A stretch of DNA of 64,000 nucleotides. Source: Bacteriovoracaceae bacterium UBA4096. Its GTDB lineage: Bacteria; Bdellovibrionota; Bacteriovoracia; Bacteriovoracales; Bacteriovoracaceae. Numbering within the stretch: position 1 is the first letter of the stretch; every line of letters begins with the position of its first letter. The notes under the pieces were generated by a model. That model made no database searches. It saw only the letters and a program-made list of their open reading frames with translations, and was not told where the DNA came from. The translations under genes and the position numbers were made by a program. The stretch lies in NCBI GenBank assembly GCA_002381945.1, contig DFXY01000026.1:1-64000 (forward strand), written 5' to 3'. This document shows, piece after piece, positions 1 through 8,980 of the stretch.

Positions 1-593
1 TCAAGATCCAGATGGTTGGTGGGTTCATCCCATAAGATTAATTCCTGTGGGGCGGATAATCCTAAAGAAAGGGCAACTTTTCTTTGTTCTCCACCGGAAA
101 GGGAGGCCATGCTTCTTTCAAGGTTTTCGACCCCAAAAAATTTAAGGTAACTGATAAACTGAGCGTGGATTTTATCCTCACCTAGCTTGGTTAACTCTTC
201 ATAGATATGTGATTGCTCATTGATAAGTTTATCGAAGTTGCCTTCACCGGAGCCAAGTTGCTCATTGATGACATCCAGTCTTCGTTTAAGAGCACCCATT
301 TCTGGATGAAACTCAAAGAAGTAGTTTTCAATTGTCCAGTCAGACAGATTGGTCAATTCCTGAGGCACATAGAAAAAAGTAAAGTCCTTACTCTTGTCAT
401 AGATGAAAGGAGGAACTGTAGTATCAGGAGTCACTAAACCGGCGATAACCTTAAATAGAGAGGATTTTCCATGCCCGTTTAAACCCAGTACACCAATCTT
501 ATCCCCCTGATTGAGAGTAAAAGTGACATCCTTAAAGATTTCTTTATGAGGATAGTGGAGATTTAAATTTTGCAATGTGAGTAGTGTTGACAT
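1..593 (-). CDS. ABC-F family ATPase, C-terminal part cut by window edge
   Basis: About the first 197 residues of an ABC-F type ATPase, a soluble protein with two ABC domains that acts on the ribosome. Visible are a Walker A loop GLNGHGKSS near residue 37, the signature LSGGEQ near 163 and the Walker B/linker motif LWDEPTNHLDL at the cut end; the EPTNHLD form is typical of ABC-F. No membrane segment is seen. The ATG at 593 is followed directly by the usual ABC N-terminus. The second ABC domain lies outside the window, so the subfamily (Uup, EttA, YheS, resistance type) cannot be decided. It is divergent from the reductase gene at 664. Confidence 0.9.
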   Translation of the reverse strand, partial: MSTLLTLQNLNLHYPHKEIFKDVTFTLNQGDKIGVLGLNGHGKSSLFKVIAGLVTPDTTVPPFIYDKSKDFTFFYVPQELTNLSDWTIENYFFEFHPEMGALKRRLDVINEQLGSGEGNFDKLINEQSHIYEELTKLGEDKIHAQFISYLKFFGVENLERSMASLSGGEQRKVALSLGLSAPQELILWDEPTNHLDL

Positions 594-663
594 AGAGGCA
601 TTCTACTCAAGAATACACTTAAGTTCACTGTAAAAATGTTTTAATTTCGGGTAGTATTTTCAT

Positions 664-1728
664 ATGAAAAACCTTTTGTTTCGACCCCTCACTATTAAAG
701 ATATCACTTTCCGTAACCGAGTTTTTGTTTCTCCCATGTGCCAGTACTCGGCGGTAGAGGGCCTCCCAAATGATTGGCATTTAGTGCACTTAGGCTCCCG
801 GGCAGTAGGTGGTGCCGGCCTGGTGATGGCCGAAGCGACTGCGATTAATCCTGTGGGGAGGATTTCTTATGCAGACCTAGGGTTGTGGAATGACCTTCAG
901 CTTAAAGAATTCAAACGAATCACTCAATTCATTAAATCTCAGGGTGCAGTTCCTGCCATTCAGCTGGCCCATGCTGGAAGAAAATCATCTACGGATGTGA
1001 CATGGAAGGGTGGAAATATTCTGACAATAGACCAGGGAGGCTGGGATGTTATCGCCCCAAGTGCCATCGCCTACTCAGATCGTTACTTGACTCCCAGGGC
1101 CCTAAATCACAAAGAAATAAAATCGCTGATACTGGATTTTGCACATGCCACGACACGATCCCTGGCCGCTGGTTTTGAAGTGCTGGAAATTCACATGGCC
1201 CACGGCTACCTATTGCATGAATTTCTCTCTCCCTTATCCAATCAACGAACTGACGAGTATGGCGGGAGTTTAGAAAATAGGATGAGATTTCCTCTGGAAG
1301 TCATGCAGGCAGTTCGGGCAGCCTGGCCGATCAACCTACCGCTATTTGTCCGCATCTCTGCTACTGACTGGAGTCCAGGTGGTTGGGATATAGAAGAAAG
1401 TGTTACCCTCACGCAAAAACTAAAAGACATCGGAGTAGACTTAATTGATGTCTCCAGTGGGGGAAATGTTCCGGCACAAAACATACCAGTAGGTCCTCAC
1501 TATCAAGTGCCCTTTGCACAGGAAATAAAAGAAAGGACCAAAATGATGACTGGTGCCGTGGGGCTTATCACCGATCCCCATAAAGCGAATGGAATTCTTG
1601 AAAAAAATGAAGCCGATGTAGTTTTTCTGGCGAGAGAACTTTTAAGAGATCCCTACTGGCCACTTCATGCGGCCAAATCCTTAGGTGAAGTCCCCCCTGT
1701 TCCCAATCAATACTTAAGGGCCTTTTAA
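664..1728 (+). CDS. namA: Old yellow enzyme, YqjM/NamA-like NAD(P)H:flavin oxidoreductase
   Basis: FMN-dependent ene-reductase of the thermophilic-like/YqjM class, reducing activated C=C bonds with NADPH in the cytoplasm. The TIM-barrel landmarks are all present: PMCQYSA with Cys26 and Tyr28 (the redox-tuning Cys of this class), the stretch NDWHLVHLGSRAVGGAGLV, and IHMAHGYLLHEFLSP with the substrate-binding pair His177/His180 and Tyr182. Length 354 residues is normal. The stop codon overlaps the convergent ygiQ stop in a shared TTAA. The physiological substrate cannot be read from sequence; detoxification of electrophiles is the usual inference. Confidence 0.9.
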   Translation: MKNLLFRPLTIKDITFRNRVFVSPMCQYSAVEGLPNDWHLVHLGSRAVGGAGLVMAEATAINPVGRISYADLGLWNDLQLKEFKRITQFIKSQGAVPAIQLAHAGRKSSTDVTWKGGNILTIDQGGWDVIAPSAIAYSDRYLTPRALNHKEIKSLILDFAHATTRSLAAGFEVLEIHMAHGYLLHEFLSPLSNQRTDEYGGSLENRMRFPLEVMQAVRAAWPINLPLFVRISATDWSPGGWDIEESVTLTQKLKDIGVDLIDVSSGGNVPAQNIPVGPHYQVPFAQEIKERTKMMTGAVGLITDPHKANGILEKNEADVVFLARELLRDPYWPLHAAKSLGEVPPVPNQYLRAF

Positions 1729-3563
1729 CCAAATAGCTCTTTCAAAGTATCAAACATCTTAGCTTTGGACAGATAGTTCTTAATGAAATTCTTGTTTTCC
1801 GGTTTGTACCAGAAAAAGAAAGTACGTTGCTTGGTTTTATCATCCAGGTCGATGGCAGTATTTACTTTCTTCAAGGTATAGGGATGGTAACCAGAATAAT
1901 AAATTTCGGTGGCAACAGTCATAGGTGTAGGTGTGAAATCCTGAATCTGCTCCAGCTTATAGCCAAGGGCCTTGGTTTTTGCCGCAAGTTTTGCCATATC
2001 TTCAGGTGTGCAACCGGGGTGTGAAGATATAAAATATGGAATGATTTCCTGTTTGATTCCTTTCTTTCTAGAAACTTCTTCAAAACGCGTCTTGAATTTA
2101 TAGAAGAATTCAAAACTCGGCTTTCGCATAAGCTTTAAAACATCATCTTCAGTATGTTCCGGGGCCACTTTAAGACGTCCGGATACGTGATGGGTAATTA
2201 ATTGCTCCACATAGGTTTCATCTTCTTTAGGATGAGAACTTCTTGGATCAAACATTAAATCATAACGAAGTCCTGAACTAATAAAAGCTTTTTTAATACC
2301 CCTATGGGCAGCTATCTCTTTATAAAGTTCAGTCATCTTTTGAGGGTTGGTATCAAGATTTTTACAAATTTGAGGAAAGACACAAGAGGGAGCGGCGCAT
2401 CTGTCACAAACTGCTTGATCAATACCTTTCATCTGATACATGTTGGCCGAAGGTCCACCAATGTCGGAGATATACCCCTTAAAGTCGGCCATCTGAGCTA
2501 CATGGTCTACTTCTTTCATAATAGATCGCTTAGAACGACTCGCAATCATTTTCCCCTGATGAGCAGAAATGGTGCAAAAACTGCATCCACCAAAACAGCC
2601 TCTATGAGTATTAATCGAGAACTTAATCATATCAAAAGCAGAAATTGGGCCACGGTCTTTATACTTAGGATGAGGCAATCGGGTATAAGGTAAATCAAAA
2701 GAGGCATCAATTTCTTTTTCAGTCATTGTCGGATAAGGCGGATTTATGACCAGAATCTTCTCGTCCACTCTTTGAATCAACCTTTTGGCAAACTGCTTAT
2801 TACTTTCCACTTCAACGTGCATGAAATTCTTCGAATAGGCCTTTTTATCCAGCATACACTCTTCATGGGAGGTTAGTTCAAAAGTGTCCCACTGTTTATT
2901 TTTTGGAAGCTCTTGAGTGCTGTCCTGAAGAAATGCCGTTTGAGGAATGGTTTTAAGTGAAGAAAAAGGTGTTCCACGGGTGAGATACTTGATCACATCT
3001 CGTATCGGCTGCTCCCCCATTCCATAGACCAACAGATCGGCCCCGGAGGTCGTAAGAATATTCGGCATCAAACGGTCTTCCCAAAAGTCATAATGAGTGA
3101 CTCTACGAAGGGAAGCTTCTATACCTCCTAAAATAACCGGAACATCAGGAAAAAGTTTTTTTAGAATTTGAGTGTATACAATAGAGGCATAATCAGGACG
3201 AAAATCTGTTCCGCCACCAGGAGTATAAGCATCTTTCGAGCGTAGTCTTTTACCAGCTGTATATTTGTTAACCATCGAGTCCATGTTCCCCGCGGTCACT
3301 CCAAAAAAGTATTTTGGTTTTCCGAACTTTTTGAAGTCCCTCAGATCGTCCCGCCAATTAGGTTGAGCTATAATGGCCACTTTCAATCCGAGAGATTCAA
3401 ATATTCTTCCCATCACCGAGGCGCCAAAGGCCGGATGATCAACATAGGCATCACCGGTAATTAATACGACATCGAGTTCATCCCAGCCGCGTTTCTTTGC
3501 TTCTTTAACAGTAGTTGGCAGCCAGGCCGTAATCGGTAAATCATTGGGGTTCATTTTTTCCAT
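1725..3563 (-). CDS. ygiQ: YgiQ family radical SAM protein (UPF0313)
   Basis: 612-residue radical SAM protein of the YgiQ family, function unknown. The N-terminal half has the family opening (ITAWLPTTVKEAKKRGWDELD) and a B12-binding-like Rossmann region (VILGGIEASLRRVTHYDFW). The cluster motif CFGGCSFC (CxxxCxxC, Cys near 322, 326 and 329) follows INTHRG, and a second Cys-rich patch (CDRCAAPSCVFPQIC) comes about 50 residues later. APEHTEDDVLKLMRKP and SSHPGCT are family landmarks. The start is uncertain between the first ATG and MNPNDLP three codons on; no clear ribosome site precedes either. Confidence 0.93.
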   Translation of the reverse strand: MEKMNPNDLPITAWLPTTVKEAKKRGWDELDVVLITGDAYVDHPAFGASVMGRIFESLGLKVAIIAQPNWRDDLRDFKKFGKPKYFFGVTAGNMDSMVNKYTAGKRLRSKDAYTPGGGTDFRPDYASIVYTQILKKLFPDVPVILGGIEASLRRVTHYDFWEDRLMPNILTTSGADLLVYGMGEQPIRDVIKYLTRGTPFSSLKTIPQTAFLQDSTQELPKNKQWDTFELTSHEECMLDKKAYSKNFMHVEVESNKQFAKRLIQRVDEKILVINPPYPTMTEKEIDASFDLPYTRLPHPKYKDRGPISAFDMIKFSINTHRGCFGGCSFCTISAHQGKMIASRSKRSIMKEVDHVAQMADFKGYISDIGGPSANMYQMKGIDQAVCDRCAAPSCVFPQICKNLDTNPQKMTELYKEIAAHRGIKKAFISSGLRYDLMFDPRSSHPKEDETYVEQLITHHVSGRLKVAPEHTEDDVLKLMRKPSFEFFYKFKTRFEEVSRKKGIKQEIIPYFISSHPGCTPEDMAKLAAKTKALGYKLEQIQDFTPTPMTVATEIYYSGYHPYTLKKVNTAIDLDDKTKQRTFFFWYKPENKNFIKNYLSKAKMFDTLKELFG

Positions 3564-3630
3564 AAGGAGGGAATCTACAGTTTCGGATGAGGGATGACAA
3601 ATACCGTGAAGAGATTACAGACCGATTTTT

Positions 3631-4944
3631 TTAGGCAAGCTTTAAGAGATGACCTTCAAGTGCCGAAAGAATGTCCTGAAGGCCGGGATAACGGTTCTTT
3701 TGAACAAATTTTTGCAAAGTGATGAAGGCGGGAGTCTTTTCATCAGACAAAATGGCCATAGCAATATCCTGTGAGATAACCAGTATTTTCGACAAAGGCA
3801 AGAGCTGTCGGGATTTATCAGCAGGGAAACCAATGCCTGATAGACTGCCGTGGTGCTGACGAATGATGAGGGCGGCTTCTTTAGGAGCATTTCGATAAGT
3901 ACTAATCAGTTCAGATGCCCTTAAGGCATGAAAGTTAATTTCATTCTGTTCTTCGAGTCCAAGAGTCTGGCTACCATCATCAGATTTTCGATGAAATATA
4001 TGATTTGGATTCTTCAAGGTCATGTCGCAAAAAAAAGATGAAAAGATTAGTTTTCTTACCTGCTCTTCTGCCTGTGGCAGGCCCATATTGAAAATGAGCT
4101 GTGCACCAAGATAATTAGTCAGGATGATAAAACGGTACTGGAATGCCAGATTCTTTTGACGTTTAAGCTCCAGAAGATAACGGCCAAATTCAGCAGGTGC
4201 TTTATGTACATCCTGGCACATTTTATCAATTGTTGTTTCACAAACTTCAATCACCCGGCCTGAAAGACCCAGCCCATGGATGATTTGCTGAGTGGTTTGA
4301 AACACTTGATTTTGAGCAAAGAGTTCCTCTTCCACAGAGGAGTAATCATTATCTATTTTATTGATCATGTTATTGATGAGCATCATTGAAAAATCCCGCC
4401 CAAACTTCTTCTCACAGTGCAGATCCGTTATACCTTTTGATTCAAGGTTATTAACCAACTCATCTTCAATTTGTTCAAAGGCCGGTATTCGCTTGATGTA
4501 ACGATTTTCGGAAATTTTAATGAATAGATCAAAAGGCAGTGTTGTAAAATGAACCAAAGTGCATAATGGCACAGACGTCCATCCTACTTTTGGGAGTTCA
4601 TCTGGTACGAAGAAAGATTTAAGTTCTTTAAAAAGGTCGGCAATTTCAAGTCGGGAGAAGATGTGAATATTGCCGGAAGACAGACTCTCATTCCCCAGTA
4701 CCATGATTTTTTTAACCCGGTCTGAGAAAGATAAAATAAACTCCTTCACTTCTACTAACAAAGATAAGTCTTCTGGCTGATCAATGATCAGAACATCAAT
4801 GCACTTGAAGATGGCCAGCATACTTTTGAGCTCATCTAACGAGCTGTGAATGACGGGTTTAAGCCCTGTATTTTCCTTGCATTCAACCTCTAAAAGAGCA
4901 ATAAAATTAGGATTTTGCGTATAAGCAAAGATTTGCATATTCAT
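3631..4944 (-). CDS. Degenerate HD-GYP-domain protein, probable non-catalytic c-di-GMP-type regulator
   Basis: 437 residues. The N-terminal 110 residues resemble a pseudo-receiver fold (IDVLIIDQPEDL, KIMVLGN). The C-terminal third reads as an HD-GYP domain: ALRASELI then RQHHGSLSGIGFPADKS (matching HHE..dGsGYP) and LSKILVISQDIAMAI. The defining HD pair and its Lys are replaced (FFCDMTLKN), and GYP reads GFP, so phosphodiesterase activity is unlikely. Many proteins of this kind occur in Bdellovibrio relatives, where binding or scaffolding roles are assumed. Single gene with no operon partner. Confidence 0.7.
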   Translation of the reverse strand: MNMQIFAYTQNPNFIALLEVECKENTGLKPVIHSSLDELKSMLAIFKCIDVLIIDQPEDLSLLVEVKEFILSFSDRVKKIMVLGNESLSSGNIHIFSRLEIADLFKELKSFFVPDELPKVGWTSVPLCTLVHFTTLPFDLFIKISENRYIKRIPAFEQIEDELVNNLESKGITDLHCEKKFGRDFSMMLINNMINKIDNDYSSVEEELFAQNQVFQTTQQIIHGLGLSGRVIEVCETTIDKMCQDVHKAPAEFGRYLLELKRQKNLAFQYRFIILTNYLGAQLIFNMGLPQAEEQVRKLIFSSFFCDMTLKNPNHIFHRKSDDGSQTLGLEEQNEINFHALRASELISTYRNAPKEAALIIRQHHGSLSGIGFPADKSRQLLPLSKILVISQDIAMAILSDEKTPAFITLQKFVQKNRYPGLQDILSALEGHLLKLA

Positions 4945-5025
4945 GAAGTCTAGTTCGGAGCAAAATCATCTAAAGTTTAGCTAAAGTTTGCACTTCTAAA
5001 TCATTAAAATAACTGACTAAAGTCA

Positions 5026-5601
5026 CTATTGAAGATAATGATGGTCCAGGAGAAAATTTTCTGGGATGCGGCCCTTAATCTCCTTATAGAATTCCATAAT
5101 GGTGTGGATGTCCTTTTGAAAATCTCGGGGATAAATAACAGGTCCCACTCCCAGAACTTTTTTGGAAAAATCAGCATATCCTAAAACGATGGGAACATTC
5201 GCTTTTTGAGCAATGTAAAAGAATCCAGTTTTCCAATGGGAATTGGGGCTTCTGGTTCCTTCCGGAGATATCATCAAGACTAAATCTTTGTAATCCTTAA
5301 ATAACCTTGCCATTAAGTCTGTGTTGCTGGCATTACCCATTGCCTTCAACTTCTCCCGGTCTATTCCAACCGCACCTGCCGGTTTCATCATGAGATTCAT
5401 GGGAAACTTCATCCAGTCACTTTTAATAACGAATTTTGCGTTCCGTTTTAGTAACTGCGCCAGGGCCATAGCAGGTATAAAATCATGATTAGATGTATGA
5501 GGCGCTCCTAATAGGATGAAGGAGCGAAGCTCATCTGGAAGATCCATCTTAAATGTCCAGCCTGTGGCCTTCAAATAAAGAGTACAGAGTTTTTTTAACA
5601 T
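5026..5601 (-). CDS. PlsC-like 1-acyl-glycerol-3-phosphate acyltransferase family protein
   Basis: 191 residues from the ATG at 5601. The acyltransferase motifs are clear: H-x4-D as HTSNHD (His35, Asp40) and motif III as SPEGTRSP (Glu114-Arg117); VGIDRE lies between them. Members transfer acyl chains to lysophospholipids or related acceptors at the inner membrane. A longer reading from 5667 is possible, but the 5601 start overlaps the stop of the GIY-YIG gene by 7 nt, which suggests translational coupling. EGTRSPN and a short C-terminus place it nearer the small TagG/YihG-type acyltransferases than PlsC itself; the substrate is unknown. Confidence 0.8.
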   Translation of the reverse strand: MLKKLCTLYLKATGWTFKMDLPDELRSFILLGAPHTSNHDFIPAMALAQLLKRNAKFVIKSDWMKFPMNLMMKPAGAVGIDREKLKAMGNASNTDLMARLFKDYKDLVLMISPEGTRSPNSHWKTGFFYIAQKANVPIVLGYADFSKKVLGVGPVIYPRDFQKDIHTIMEFYKEIKGRIPENFLLDHHYLQ

Positions 5602-5870
5602 GCCGGCATTCTTTTGTTTGTAATGAGTAAAATTTTTTCCTGGCGAGATAGTTTTTTTACAGAACATTCAAATTTGGAGGCCTGAGAACGATTGGGAAAT
5701 TTTTTTGTGAAAACCATGGCAACTGGTGCGCCTGAACGAAAAAACTTCGCTCCTTTTTTTTTATTTCCTGAGTGCTCCTGAAAACGTCGTTCTACATCGG
5801 TGGTAATACCAGTGTAGTAATGGCCTTTTTCATTCTGGATGATATAGACAAACCAGGGAGTCACTTTCAT
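5595..5870 (-). CDS. GIY-YIG endonuclease-like protein (UPF0213/YhbQ type)
   Basis: 91 residues from the ATG at 5870, where MKVTPWFVYII gives the normal family start; an upstream in-frame start at 5963 would run through the divergent arfB gene. The GIY-YIG motif is seen as FVYIIQNEKGHYYTGITTD with Arg and Glu following (RRFQEH). UPF0213 proteins are small single-domain GIY-YIG proteins possibly linked to DNA repair or nucleic acid processing. It is first in a two-gene unit with the acyltransferase, and only 18 bp separates its start from the divergent arfB start. Confidence 0.85.
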   Translation of the reverse strand: MKVTPWFVYIIQNEKGHYYTGITTDVERRFQEHSGNKKKGAKFFRSGAPVAMVFTKKFPNRSQASKFECSVKKLSRQEKILLITNKRMPAC

Positions 5871-5888
5871 GTTATTATCATAACAAGT

Positions 5889-6290
5889 ATGGATAAGATT
5901 AATATACCTTTTTCCGAATTCAGTTTTTCCTACGCACGAAGCAGCGGGGCCGGAGGGCAGCATATTAACAAGGTGAATTCCAAAGTTATTATGTACTGGA
6001 AGATAGATGAGACCACATGTTGTCCGGCATCAGTCCTTGAGCGCTTCCGTGCGAAATATGCCCAATTTATTATAGATACTGGTGAAGTTCAGATCATTAG
6101 CCAGAAAAGCCGTTCACAAAAAGCAAACATTGATGATTGTATCGAGAAGCTTCACATCATGTTAAATGATGTGCAGAGGCCGCCCAAAATCCGAAAGGCC
6201 ACCAAGCCTAAGCGAAGCGCAGTATTAAACCGCCTCCAAACCAAGAAGAAAGATTCTGACAAGAAACGTTTAAGGCGAAAAGATTACTAG
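5889..6290 (+). CDS. arfB: Alternative ribosome-rescue factor ArfB (YaeJ), peptidyl-tRNA hydrolase
   Basis: 133 residues with the release-factor catalytic motif SSGAGGQHINKVNSKV (GGQ) near residues 18-33 and a long Lys/Arg-rich tail (KKKDSDKKRLRRKDY) that in ArfB lies in the empty mRNA channel of stalled ribosomes. The codon-recognition domains of RF1/RF2 are absent, which sets ArfB apart. The start at 5889 gives MDKINIPFSEF, the usual ArfB opening; the longer frame upstream is antisense to the GIY-YIG gene. Its stop TAG shares a CTAG with the convergent zinc-ribbon gene. Confidence 0.92.
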   Translation: MDKINIPFSEFSFSYARSSGAGGQHINKVNSKVIMYWKIDETTCCPASVLERFRAKYAQFIIDTGEVQIISQKSRSQKANIDDCIEKLHIMLNDVQRPPKIRKATKPKRSAVLNRLQTKKKDSDKKRLRRKDY

Positions 6291-6628
6291 TAAACCAATC
6301 CGCAATCCGGACATTCCTGTGATGTGGGCGCAAACTTAGTTCCACAGGCCTGACAAGTAACTTCACTTGCCGTTGGATCAAAAACAGCTGAAAGATGTTC
6401 AAAATTTGGTTCATGCCCCTTAACATGTTTCAGATAATCAGACTGAAAATGTCTCTGTAAAAGCTCTTGATCACTCTCTTTACCCCAGACCTCAACAGTA
6501 ACTTTACATCCAGTGGTACAAGTCTGAGGGTTGCTTTTTAAATTTAACTCAACTCCCTGACTTTTTAACTGGTATTGATGATTTTTCGCTTCCTGAAGTT
6601 CCATAACTCCTAAAAATAATTCTTCCAT
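6287..6628 (-). CDS. Small zinc-ribbon protein, function unknown
   Basis: 113 residues from the ATG at 6628, preceded by a GAGG ribosome site that overlaps the end of the carboxypeptidase gene; an ATG 4 codons upstream is possible but less well placed. The C-terminus has a zinc ribbon, CQACGTKFAPTSQECPDCG (two CxxC pairs), and another Cys pair lies at CTTGC mid-protein. The layout resembles HypA-like nickel chaperones (N-terminal Met-rich MEELF.GVMELQEAKNH, C-terminal Cys4 zinc site), but the HypA N-terminal MHE start is absent. Cotranscribed with the M32 carboxypeptidase and ArsC-like genes. Confidence 0.6.
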   Translation of the reverse strand: MEELFLGVMELQEAKNHQYQLKSQGVELNLKSNPQTCTTGCKVTVEVWGKESDQELLQRHFQSDYLKHVKGHEPNFEHLSAVFDPTASEVTCQACGTKFAPTSQECPDCGLVY

Positions 6629-6629
6629 A

Positions 6630-8084
6630 CTAATCCTCAAACTTCTCAGAGAGATAAGAAAGGTAGTCTTTTACATCCAGCTCACCAATCAGATCTTTGG
6701 CATTAACAGATCGACCTTTTGAGTGGATGTTTTCTTTTAAATACTGACTAATTCTGTTTAATTTGCCTTTTTCAATGTCTTTACTAAAACCCGGAAGCTC
6801 ATTTTTCATCTGGTGATAAAGACTACCAGAAATAAGATTCCCTAAAGTATAGGTGGGAAAATAGCCAAAGGCACCGCCGGCCCAATGAGAGTCTTGAAGG
6901 GGCCCTACCGAATAATTTTTAGGTGTTAATCCCAGATATTCTTTATACTTTTCATTCCAAACCTCAGGAAGATCCTCACTATTCATTCCCTGATTAAAAA
7001 TCATCTCTTCAATTTCATAACGAATGATAATGTGAAGATTATAATAAAGTTCGGATGATTCAACCCGGATCAGTCCTGGTACAGATTTATTAAACACCTG
7101 ATAGAGCTCTTCAGCTGAAACACCTTTCATGGCCTTGGGAAAAAGATCTTTCATCTTTGGATGAATGAACTTACAAAATTCTCTTGAACGCCCAATAGCA
7201 TTTTCCCAGAATCTGGATTGAGATTCATGAACTGAAAGCGAAATAGCTTCCTGAAAAGGTGTCCCCTCCCATTCTCTTGGAAGGTTATGCTCATAAAGAG
7301 CATGTCCCACTTCATGCATAGTACTTGAAAGAGAATCCAGATTGTCTTTGACATATCTGGTAGTAATTCTTTGATCCAACGGTGAAATATTAATGCTGAA
7401 AGGATGAGTAGAAATATCCAGGCGAGAATGCTCTGGTGGAAGACCGCACAAAGCTGCGGCATAGGCACTCAGTTTTTTCTGGGCCTTGATATCAAAGGGT
7501 CCCTTCAGATCTTTGACTTTAACAAAGGTTTTATCTTTCTTTACTTTTTTGGTTAACTCAAGCAATCCGGTCTTCAAGTCTCCAAATAATTTATTTATTT
7601 CATCTGAAGAATATTCTTTATCATGAAGCATAATGAGAGCATCGTAAGGTTTTTTCGCCTTATAAAAGCCAGTCTCTTTTCTTTTTAAATCAATTAATTT
7701 CTGAAGGTGAGGCCTAAAGCTCTTCCAGTCATTATCTTTACGAGCACTGGCCCAGGCGTGGGTGGCAATCGTTTGAGCATGGGAGAGATCCTTCACGTGT
7801 TGCTCCGGAAGGGCTTCATAAAGATCAAAATCCCAGCGAAGTTCCTTGGCCAGCTTTTTTTCTAGTGGCCTTAATTTTTTAGATTCAAGCTCCTTAATAA
7901 GATTTTTATATTCCTTGGCAGTAATGTGAGAGTGAATTTTACCCTGGATATAAGAAAGTCTGGCGGCCCGGTCTTCAATCGCACCTGAGGGCATCATGGT
8001 TTCCATATCCCAATGTAAAAGCGACTGAATACTTTTTAAGTAAGAATACTCTTGAAGATAATTTTTTATTTTTTTAACAGTCAT
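6630..8084 (-). CDS. M32 family metallocarboxypeptidase (Taq carboxypeptidase type)
   Basis: 484-residue cytoplasmic zinc carboxypeptidase. The HEXXH motif is TMHEVGHALYEHNL (His257, Glu258, His261), followed by the family motif HESQSRFWEN with the downstream zinc-binding Glu. DQRITTRY (family DxRxT), IRVESSELYYNLHIIIRYEIE and GAFGYFPTYTLGN are further M32 signatures. Length is close to the 500 residues usual for the family. It overlaps the upstream ArsC-like gene by 4 nt (ATGA) and precedes the zinc-ribbon gene by 1 nt, so the three form one unit. Substrate peptides are unknown. Confidence 0.95.
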   Translation of the reverse strand: MTVKKIKNYLQEYSYLKSIQSLLHWDMETMMPSGAIEDRAARLSYIQGKIHSHITAKEYKNLIKELESKKLRPLEKKLAKELRWDFDLYEALPEQHVKDLSHAQTIATHAWASARKDNDWKSFRPHLQKLIDLKRKETGFYKAKKPYDALIMLHDKEYSSDEINKLFGDLKTGLLELTKKVKKDKTFVKVKDLKGPFDIKAQKKLSAYAAALCGLPPEHSRLDISTHPFSINISPLDQRITTRYVKDNLDSLSSTMHEVGHALYEHNLPREWEGTPFQEAISLSVHESQSRFWENAIGRSREFCKFIHPKMKDLFPKAMKGVSAEELYQVFNKSVPGLIRVESSELYYNLHIIIRYEIEEMIFNQGMNSEDLPEVWNEKYKEYLGLTPKNYSVGPLQDSHWAGGAFGYFPTYTLGNLISGSLYHQMKNELPGFSKDIEKGKLNRISQYLKENIHSKGRSVNAKDLIGELDVKDYLSYLSEKFED

Positions 8085-8419
8085 CGGATTCCCTCATATT
8101 TTTCCTGGTCAAAGCCAAATGCCAGAACCTTCCCGTTTTTTTCAAGTATTGGACGCTTTATCATGGAGGTATTTTTTATTATAAATCCTACTTTTGCTTT
8201 TTCAGACAATGCTTCAAACTCATCTTTTAATTTTTTGTAAGTAACTCCCTTGGTATTAACAGGAAGACCTCCAAAAGATTTGCTCCATCGTTCAATATCT
8301 TCACTTGATGGGCCGGCCTTCTTAAAGTCTATAAATTCATAGGTAAGTTTATGCTCATCCATAAAAGTGCGTGCTTTTTTTACTGTATCACAATTTGGTA
8401 TACCAAAAATTTTATACAT
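8081..8419 (-). CDS. ArsC/Spx/YffB-like thioredoxin-fold protein
   Basis: 112 residues of the arsenate-reductase-like thioredoxin fold. IFGIPNCDTVKKARTF with a single Cys10 is the YffB/ArsC-like opening, and WSKSFGGLPVNTKGVTYKKL is the family core. Spx would have CxxC near residue 10; here only one Cys is present, closer to YffB, whose role may be glutathione-dependent thiol reduction. RPILEKNGKVLAFGFDQEKY is the family C-terminus. It is the first gene of the unit with the M32 carboxypeptidase and zinc-ribbon genes. Confidence 0.85.
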   Translation of the reverse strand: MYKIFGIPNCDTVKKARTFMDEHKLTYEFIDFKKAGPSSEDIERWSKSFGGLPVNTKGVTYKKLKDEFEALSEKAKVGFIIKNTSMIKRPILEKNGKVLAFGFDQEKYEGIR

Positions 8420-8450
8420 ATGTGTTCCTGGTTGAGAATGAGTAAGGAAA

Positions 8451-8810
8451 TTAAGAATAGCGGGCGACAGTTTTCAGGATGGTATCAAGTTCAACTGGCT
8501 TACTTAAAAAGGCAGTAATACTGAAGTTCTTCATCTTCTCTTTGGCATTGGCCTCGGCCGACATGACAACTGTTGGAATTTGGGCCCATGAGGGGTTTTT
8601 TAACTGCTCTGTTCGAAAGGAGTATCCATCCATCACAGGCATCATCAAATCAATTAAAATGAGATCAGGATTTCCTTCCTGCTGAAGATACTTCAATCCT
8701 TCCAGTCCATTTATGGCCGATGCTACTTTATAGCCTTCACTTTCCAGGAGTTCCACTAGGAGCTCCCGGATAGAGGTATCATCTTCAACTACTAGAATTC
8801 GCTTGGCCAT
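8451..8810 (-). CDS. Single-domain response regulator (CheY-like receiver)
   Basis: 119 residues, a receiver alone with no output domain. Acidic pocket Glu9-Asp10-Asp11 (VVEDD), phospho-acceptor Asp54 in LILIDLMMP, Ser in VVMSAEA at the switch position, and Lys in FLSKP are all in place, so it should be phosphorylatable. There is no kinase beside it. It resembles the receivers at 28119 and 35304 more in style than in residues. An inverted repeat lies about 44 nt upstream of the start. Confidence 0.9.
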   Translation of the reverse strand: MAKRILVVEDDTSIRELLVELLESEGYKVASAINGLEGLKYLQQEGNPDLILIDLMMPVMDGYSFRTEQLKNPSWAQIPTVVMSAEANAKEKMKNFSITAFLSKPVELDTILKTVARYS

Positions 8811-8853
8811 TTTTGAGGGGAACTTCCCATACCTTTAAAAAAGTCAATAACAG

Positions 8854-8869
8854 TTGTTCCATAGAACAA
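8854..8869. promoter_or_regulatory. Inverted repeat upstream of receiver gene
   Basis: TTGTTC-CATA-GAACAA, a perfect 6-bp inverted repeat with a 4-nt gap, 44 nt upstream of the receiver start on the minus strand. It could be an operator or a short 5' hairpin; no T-run follows, so a terminator is unlikely. Confidence 0.35.
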
Positions 8870-8980
8870 TTGAGTAACCCATGGAATTATTGCATAAATT
8901 TTGATTGATGTTGAGAATTAAATCACAGAAAAGGAGCTTTGACGCATCTCAAACCTTAAGATTTATTTGCGGTTCTTATG

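Noticed and set aside
2304..2693. 129-codon frame antisense to ygiQ
   Set aside because: Shadow of a well-supported gene, with no ribosome site or family motif.
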